From Strix aluco (taxonomy: Eukaryota; Chordata; Aves; Strigiformes; Strigidae): a stretch of DNA of 64,000 bases. Positions 56,223 to 64,000 of this stretch are shown here, in pieces (the stretch's first letter is position 1; each line of letters starts with the position of its first letter). Location: positions 76,683,937-76,747,936 of the forward strand of contig NC_133932.1 in assembly GCF_031877795.1 (NCBI RefSeq). Direction: 5' to 3'. Under the pieces are notes generated by a model. The model made no database searches. It saw nothing but the letters and a program-made list of their open reading frames with translations, and was not told where the DNA came from. The position numbers and the translations under genes were made by a program.

Positions 56223-56884
56223 GTCACCTCAGCTAGGTGAGGAAAAGAAGGCCTGTACCAAGGAGAAAGGATTTCTCATTTTGACAGTAATGAAAACAGT
56301 GGGTTTGGTTTGAGGACCACATTCTGTGTTGCTCTACACCTTTGCCTGCCACTAATCAGGAAGGTCACTAGTATTACCTTTGGGTATTAGTGACTTTAGG
56401 CTGGGGATTCATCTCACAGCCATTAGGAATAGCAAAAACAAAGGCCTAACACTGAAGATGCTAACCTGGAACAAATTTCACCTTGCAGTTTGTACTTCAA
56501 GCAAAGAGCACAGGCCCTGTCAACACCAAGCTGTAGACATTTAGCTGGCTGCTGACAGCAGTTAAGAAGTTCCTGCAATTTGGAGAATGCAAACATGCTT
56601 TTCACATCCAGAAAAGTCCAGCAGTTGCCTCCAGCAATAAGGATGAGGAGAATCTGCTCTAGAACTGGGAGTCTGCCATTCTTCGTCAGCCAGTCACCCG
56701 CCCACCCAGGACCTCCAGCAAATCCTGCAAGGAGCTCTGAGACCCTGAATGTTTTAATTGAAGACTTGAGTCACACGCTGAACGTGTGAGAAACTCTGAA
56801 TTTCTGAAGTGGAAAAACAATGTTCCTTTTTCACTGTTTTGGTTTTTTTTCTTCTCCTTATAGAAATGCAACAGTCCCTTTATG

Positions 56885-57790
56885 GTTTTGATTACTGATA
56901 TGGTATTGCAAAGGTATTATTATATAGCTGTCTCTGGTGCCGTTAAGATCCCTTCCCTAGGTGGTACTGAGTTAGAGGCTGTCCCTTTGCATTGTGTTAT
57001 ACTTGTCAGCACTGAATTTCATTTATCGTGTTATCACCTCTCACAATGTGTCAGGGATCCTTTTGGAACTCTCCAGCTTATTTTTGTTTTCACTATCTTG
57101 AATATTTCTACATTACTGTCACCACACTATTTTCTTCGCTTCCTGTTAGCTTTTAGGAATACACTCAGTAGCACAGTTCCCCATGGGACATTGCAAACCT
57201 GACCATTTATTGCCTCATTATTAACAAATTATTAAACCAAAATATAACTCCCTCTTCTTACCCCAGCAAAGCTTAATTTCTGTAAGGATCTTTCGCGAGT
57301 GACCTTATCAAAAGCTTGTGGAAATCCACGTCCGCTGTATTAACTGGAGGACCCTGAATTACACGTTTGTAGACACTTTCAAAGAATATGCAAAACCTCC
57401 TTCCTTTTCCACACTATGCCTTATTATTCATCAGCTAACACCAACACTACCGTTCCTCTCAGTTTAACTAGCACAGATGTCAGATTTACTGGCCTGCTGT
57501 TCCCCAGACCCCTCCAAGACCCCCTTAGGAATACGCCTCACATTTGCACAATTTCCTGTGCTCTGGTATCACGTCTACTTTTAGCAGCAGGCACCTCGCT
57601 CTGGTTTGGAGCTGGTAATTTCACCACAGAGTTCTGGGTAATTACTACCTGGTCCTGGTGATTTGTGACTATTAACTTCATTGATATCTTTTAACTTTTC
57701 TGGTTTAACTCTGCCTTCTTTTGGCACAAATCTGCCAGGCTCTTGCTCCTGATGGGTTCAGAGAAGACCGTAACATTTTCATACCTATTT
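56885..57790 (-). mobile_element. Old CR1-class LINE, reverse-transcriptase region, antisense
   Basis: About 0.9 kb resembles the antisense of the CR1 ORF2 reverse-transcriptase region. 'ttcatttatcgtgttatcac', 'gaccttatcaaaagcttgtg' (antisense of the DFSKAFDKV motif), 'cagatttactggcctgctgt' and 'tacctggtcctggtgatttg' (antisense of KSPGPDG) occur in the expected order. On the minus strand traces such as NSHKSPGPG and DVDFHKLL are visible. It is heavily decayed, with many stops and shifts, and much older than the short CR1 tails elsewhere in the window. Confidence 0.75.
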
Positions 57791-60700
57791 CTCACAGTCT
57801 TTTAATCAAGGTTTTAACAATTTTACTCGTTTTACACTGAACTTGCTACTAGTTACAGCAGAGGAACTTTTAAATTTAAGTTTAAATCACTCTAATCTAT
57901 AATCCAATAATACAAATATAGTTCTACTCTGCCTATACACTGAAAAGGATGCTACTGCTGAGTTCAGCAACAAGCAGAGTTAGAAAGAATATTCTTCCCA
58001 GCCTTCCCAGTAGTTTGATAGCACTAAAAAGGAAAAAGAACCAAACCACCAATTAGGTTTCATATAACCAGACTTAAAACCCCCAAAACCAAAGCCACAC
58101 AACTCACATTAAAAATAAATACATTCTAAAAATATCTGAAGTTTGATTTACTTCATCACATTTGTCAGCCTGTTGCATTTTGTCTTCCACAAATGGTCAA
58201 GATGGCAAAATTCCCATTAAGTGTTCACAGAAACAGAAAAGCCAGCCGAGTAATTCAGAGCTTTGTGGAACTGGATGTTAATAACTGAAAAGTGCCCTTT
58301 TACACATATAACTGAGGTGCTGTACTCCTCTCAGCCTGCCTATTCACAGCAGTCTGGAGAAATTTTAATTCCATGGGGCTATACCTCCAGAAAACACTAA
58401 TTTTCAATGTTAAACAAGAAATGACTGGAGATAGACTGTAGCACAAGAAACATTCATAGAAATTATACAGTAAATATATGTCAACAACAGCTACATTTCA
58501 GAGTACCAGTGTTGATTCCTGTATCACTTACAAGGATGAAATGAAGCCATACCTACATGATTTGTAAATAAGCTGTAGCACTGTCCACACAGTTGCCATC
58601 CTTTTTAGTTGCTTACACAAGAGACGCAATATAGAGTAAGCCAGTTCCTCTGATTTGATTTAAAAGAGAAACTGTTTATGTTCAGCATCAATCTCATTGC
58701 CAAAGCTTAGGTCAGAACTTTAACAGCAGCACCAATCTGAACTACATTCGCCCCCAGTGACAAACACAATAAATATGACAGCAGGAACGTGCCTGCTAAA
58801 AAGACCACGACTTAAAAAAAGGTATGGCAGTCATTCCAACAGCAGCATATCTGCCTTTTTCTTTCTAATAACAGCTACTGACCTAGCTCAGGAACACTCA
58901 TCTGCACTGCTTGTAAAGTCAGGCGGGTCTGAAATGCAATGTTTACGATATCAATACAGTTATTATCTTAATACTAGGTCCCAAGTATTAAAAATTATCT
59001 TTTAACTATAAAATTTCAGAAGAAAGAAAGAAACTGGTGAGCATTTGAATGAACAGCCAAGCATTTCCTATACTTGGTGTGACTGCTAGAGACACGCAGC
59101 AGCTAACGTGTGAAATACACAGCCGCAGCAACAGAAAAGGCTCATTTTTTCCTTTGTCACTCTTCAAGAGAGCATTACCTGAACTCAAAAGCTGTTCATC
59201 CAAAGATGCAAATGCCTATAAATTGAGTTAAAAATCTACGTTTCCCCATTCCCCACCCCCCCTCCTTATTTCTATTGCCAATTTTCAGTTGTTCATTAAT
59301 TAGCTGGGGGTTGTTTTCTGGTTTTATGACTTTCAAAGTTCCTTTTAAATTTTTGTACCCTCTGGTTGAATTTCTTTCTACAGAATCTTTTCCAAGAAGA
59401 ACAAGGGAGGGCAGAAGAGCAACAGAGTGGTAAATGCATATAAAACTCAAATTCTTGAAATGTGTCAAGAATACATATTTGGTTTATATCCAACATCTAT
59501 AATATCCCATCTGTTTTAAAACAAGCAACCGCAGGATTTTCTGATCAAAGTGTGATTTTCATGTCTGCACTCTCTCTTTCAGTAGATATAATATTTCCTA
59601 CAGTTATGACCTGCACTGAAGATGACAGGAAAGCTGTTATTTCCTAAGGACTGTCAGCTCCCCATACTCTCTGTGACTCAGGGCAGGGGAGGGTACCCAG
59701 AGCTTCCCCTGCCAGACGCTCAGCGAGGCAAGGAAGACTTGACCTTTTCCTGGCAGTAGGAGCTTCATGAACTTTTCTCTGCGTTTGGGCTACTGCCAAG
59801 TGGCCACACACGTTATTTATCCACTAGCTTGCCCACAGTAAGTTGGTTGTTTGTGCCAGCACTGCAGACCATAAGGCAAATGCAGGGAACACTTAATCTG
59901 CAAAAACAGAACGAGAGGTTGGAGGAAGCTGAGATTTTATTTCTGAAGGTTGGTGCACTTGGGACTTCCAAGTCTAAGAGCGTTTTCGTTTTGTACTGCA
60001 AACATGGAAGAGTTTAGTGTAACATAGTAAGTTCTTTGAGCGTTGCCTGGTAATGTTACTCTAAATAGCCTGCAACCCGACTGGTTGGAGCAGAGAGTTA
60101 TTCCTTCCAGGTGCATGCCTGTATAAAAACCTTTGGAGGGTGCATCCACCCACAGGAAACTTCCAGTGCCCTCTACCACAGCAGGTACCGCACAGCTGCC
60201 CAGCTAACCTCGCCTGACATGCCTTTGTGTTCTCTGCTAACTAACAAAGGGAATACGTTTGTCTGAATTCTTTTATTTCAGGTCAGCTGTGTTAGCCCAT
60301 GAAATCCAGCTTACCTAACACCTACTATTTTGCAATGAGTCATTCCTGGTTTTCACTATTTGGATGCATTTACCTTGTGGACTCAAATATAGATTTACTA
60401 CAGTGATGATCCTAGCACTGTCATTTCCTTTATTTCCTAGCATTTATATGAATTTTTTTTTTTTAATTTATTTAGTGCATGATGAGAAAATTGCATGAAC
60501 TCTAAGAAAACATGGATGTTTGTGTATGGTATGAGGGTATGGCTAAGCCCTATCTCGCAAAGAACACACTGCAATTGCATTTCCCACGTGAGTAAATGGA
60601 ATTGGCTTTTGCCCAAATAATTCAGACTAAAACAGACTACACTATGCAACTTTGTGCAGAGGTGTGAGAAACATTTCAGCAGAGTTGTGTTTACAGCTGA

Positions 60701-63311
60701 AGACCCAGAGACACAGTATGGCTCACTAACCTACTTTGTTTTTGGCCATGTAGCTAGATTTGAAAAGCTCTTTTCAAGCAATAGAACTTGGAAGTTTAAG
60801 AGGCACAAAGTTTATTCTTATAGGGGATAAACTGTTACCTTAAGGTTTATCATCATCTTACAATTTGCCTGTTGGTGTTTAATTACCTTGTTAATTTTAC
60901 GTGGCATTGTCAAATAGATACAATTTTATGAATTATTCTTTCTTCCTTAGGTTCTGAAGAAATCAAATGTGATTTTGTAAGTTATCTTGTTGACAACAGT
61001 TTAAGACTATTAATGAAGTCAATACTGGTTTCAAAACTTTGGAAAGCATGGAACTTAGATGATTATTTCCCATCAGGATCACTTTGGAAAGAAATCATCT
61101 GCTAACATTCAGAAAGAGCCAACATTTTCTAAGGGAATAGATTTTTGGTTGCAATGTTATTAAACCAAAATTCTTTTAGATAGATACCATTTTCAGTAAA
61201 ATATGGATCAGAAAAATGTCAAAATAGTAAGAAATGTCAGTTTTTCCAATTCTAGAAGCACAACTTAATCATATTATACATCGGTATGTAATAATGCAAA
61301 CACTACTCAATACTCACTTGTGTCTGTAGTCTTCAGGTACAGTTTGTCATTTAGAAAGATAAAATAAAACTGTGCATCATTAAGGCCAAAATGCTAATAT
61401 TCAATTACAAGACTAAATCTGTCCTGTAGTTTGCAACTAAAAAACCTTACTTTTAACCCCATTTTATGAAATATATCATTTAATAGTTATGGCAGTAGGA
61501 TATATAAACCCCTTTCTGTTTAGGAAAAGCTACACCAATGGGAAAATATTGGTATTATAGCATCTAGAAGCCTCAGCCATTAACCAGAGCCCAGTGTGTT
61601 AGGTGACATCCAAACACAGAATGCATAACCTTTATCCCCTGAATTTACCACCTAAGAGCTGAGGCAACTGATGGTCTTAAGGACCACAGCAGTCCCACCA
61701 CAGGGCCAGTGTAACCAGAAGTGTTTTTTAGACCTCCGGATCATTTTAAGAAGGGATTTAATAAAAACAGCTAAGTGTCTCTAGAAATATTTAAATAGAT
61801 GCCTATTTTAGAAGGGCTCGAAGGACAAAATGGGAGAAAACATAACAATTTTTAATTTTAGAATGTAATATAACATGTCTAGTCAAGTTTAGAATTCGGT
61901 CTCTACCAAATGAGTGATAATAGGATATATATCATGATCAGAGATGCAGTTGTATTTACTGCAAGTACTTAACAGTGGATCAACAAATACATATTTACTA
62001 AGCATGTTTCCAAGTTATTTTCTGGTATTCACTGCTACCCATAGCCAACTGAAATTTTGACCTATTGCAATAAGAACTTGTATAAGCAAGGAAAAAAATA
62101 CAGAAGGATCACTTTCTACCCAGAATGACAAATTAAACAGTTTAGTCATTAAACAAGCCCTTCTGTTTTTTACATAAAAGAGTACTGGGAAAGGCAAAGT
62201 TTCATCCTGCTTTGCAATTTCAGGATTGGCTTTTCACTGAAATAGCACAAATTTCATGCTACAAGAGCCTTCCCAAAAAAACCCAAACAAAAAACCTCCC
62301 CAAACCCCCCCCAAATCTGAAAATGTAGTGCTTTGCATGTTTAAACATGAAATGTTCAGAAGACTGGGTCTTCAAGCAAGTGTCTTCTGGCTGTAGCCAT
62401 CACCAGTTCTGACAGATTGTTCTCTTTTCATTACACACCTTCGTCATTACACAAGTCGTAACATACTTTCCCAAAGACTTCATAAAACATTGAAACAGGA
62501 CCGGATTTTATTCTAGCTCAAGGCCTGAAAAAGAGGCATTGCTGAAAACTGGAAGTATACTTCTGATTACATGAGAAACCGTTCCTGTTGTAAGGAGGCA
62601 CACTTTCATGTGTGAAATGTGAACATGGATGCTATTCAGTCATATGTCAGGGAATGCAGTAACAGCAGCACTAATTTCAGTCTCTTACCTACTATCATAT
62701 CTCGAATTAGACAAAGAGATGTATATAGCCAGAACTTGTTACTAGCTAGATGGAGGCCCTCTGAGGAAAAAAAATAATTAAGAAATACATCTGCAGAAAT
62801 CAATTTACTTTAAAGCACTCTCTTTTCTGAAAGAGTATAAAAAAGTCACTGTGACAACTGAACAAATGCAGCATCAGAGGAGTTAGAACACAAATCCTGT
62901 CCTTGTGAATAGAGCAGCAATATGAAATATATCAGGTATCAGTAAAACTGCAATGGTGTCAATATCATGTGTGCAAACAAACCACCCACCCAAGTCAACA
63001 GCCACTCTGCTCCTTAAAAAACTACCTGCAGGCACTGCTGAGCCTCCTGGCTGCTGCCAAACCTCTCCCCCGTATGGCCAGGCTATCTAGAACAGCCTCC
63101 TGCAGCATGATGCAACCCAGATTATGCAACACTTTGTCTGCAGTGCATGTGGCTGGAGAGAGCAAATATGCATTCTCAAGAATGAGCAGAATAAGGCCAG
63201 TCATGGATAAAACGTAGCACACTCCAGCCATCGTGATATGTCAGATGGGTGAACTTGTACAGCCTCCGGCTATGAACCATTTTTTTTTCTCTTTATACAT
63301 GTATAGGGGTG

Positions 63312-63341
63312 TGTGTGTGTATATATATATATACACACACA
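63312..63341. repeat. 30-bp perfect palindrome (GT)n(TA)n(CA)n
   Basis: TG repeats run into TA repeats and then into CA repeats so that the 30 bases equal their own reverse complement. It could extrude as a hairpin and is likely length-variable. Confidence 0.9.
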
Positions 63342-63927
63342 TACCTCCACACACAAATGGATATGCATGTAACACAGGTGCTATCACTGAAAAAAACTCT
63401 AGTTAAGCAAAGTTTCACTGGCATATTTCTCCCCAGGCTAATTTAGATCCAATCCTACTCCTGCTTTTACTGCTTGTTAGCTGGTATCAAGCAGTTCCTT
63501 CTTATGTTGGGTGCCACCCTGTACACTGAAGATGCACAATCATTCATAACACAAGAGTTCTCCAAAGCAGCTTACTGATTCAAACTTCTCAATGCAATTA
63601 CTTTCTGACTGCAATCTGCATACTCTGCAGTTCACTACATTTCAGGGTAATTCAATTAGGTGTTCTGCAGTAAAAGGCAGAGAAGGCAAGTGTATATACA
63701 AGGAGACAAAATCAAGAGCACTGGCTGCAGCAAATTAACCGGTTTTATTGCAGGAATGCCAAGTCCCAAGTTCTTTGGGAAACAGTAAATTGCACAGATC
63801 AAAGTCACAGACATTAAAAGACAGTTCGTCTTTCTCAGCTGTTGCTTCAACTGATAGGAGTACCATGCAAGTAGCTCATTTTTCAGACTGATGAGTGGCA
63901 TCAATTCAGTGACATAATACTAAGATT

Positions 63928-63985
63928 ATGATAAAATAAACACGATAAAATAATATGATAAACATGATAAAATAAAAACTCTGAT
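63928..63985. repeat. Irregular tandem repeat of GATAAAATA-type units
   Basis: Four to five diverged copies of a unit of about 10-17 bp containing GATAAAATA or GATAAACA at the right edge of the window. Confidence 0.6.
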
Positions 63986-64000
63986 AGTATTACTGCATTA

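Larger units (their letters stand above)
57791..64000. other. Intergenic, no supported gene
   Basis: AT-rich sequence with no recognised exon. A/C-rich at 62270-62325. A GT/TA/CA palindrome lies at 63312-63341, and an AT-rich repeat built on GATAAAATA at the right edge. A minus-strand open frame at 63231-63022 begins with a hydrophobic stretch (CYVLSMTGLILLILENAYLL) but has no other support. Confidence 0.45.

Noticed and set aside
63022-63231. Minus-strand 70-codon frame with a signal-like hydrophobic start
   Set aside because: No homologue recognised, no exon context, and short enough to arise by chance.

Overview
This is a vertebrate nuclear window, almost certainly from a bird. It holds several CR1 LINE fragments (one ending in the CR1 3' octamer repeat), two LTR fossils of avian type, CpG-island promoters and spliced genes. 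The gene set BIVM, POGLUT2 (KDELC1) and TEX30 corresponds to the human 13q33.1 neighbourhood. The exact species cannot be read from the sequence.

Left part (1-7.8 kb): the 5' end of BIVM lies on the minus strand. Its first coding exon is 1831-2320 and the rest of the gene runs off the left edge. A CpG island at about 3.15-4.56 kb carries several good splice donors that could serve non-coding first exons of BIVM. A second island at about 6.83-7.79 kb holds the POGLUT2 promoter and first exon. A 2.3-kb spacer with a CR1 tail separates the islands.

POGLUT2 (7286-18587, plus strand) is complete. Ten exons with consensus splice sites encode 500 residues: signal peptide, filamin-like domain, GT90/CAP10 glucosyltransferase domain and a C-terminal KDEL. 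TEX30 (27616 down to 21027, minus strand) is also complete. Five coding exons give a 226-residue alpha/beta-hydrolase-like protein, starting from a CpG island with a perfect CRE, a CCAAT box and paired GC boxes. POGLUT2 and TEX30 converge. Between their 3' ends is a 0.9-kb stretch with a long open frame that I cannot identify.

Right part (28-64 kb): I find no supportable exon of a known gene. It holds two LTR-type fossils (about 28.92-29.37 kb and 36.09-37.08 kb, both minus orientation), CR1 pieces (47.55, 53.96 and 56.17 kb, plus an old antisense reverse-transcriptase segment at 56.9-57.8 kb), simple repeats, and a 30-bp perfect palindrome at 63.31 kb. It reads as an intergenic desert, though non-coding transcripts cannot be excluded.

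The genes do not form one pathway. POGLUT2 glucosylates EGF repeats in the ER, TEX30 is an uncharacterised hydrolase-fold protein, and BIVM has no settled function. No clearly new biological system was found. The best leads are the separated BIVM/POGLUT2 promoters, the KDEL signal carried alone on a tiny last exon, the TEX30 orientation, and the unidentified open frame at 19.77-20.61 kb.
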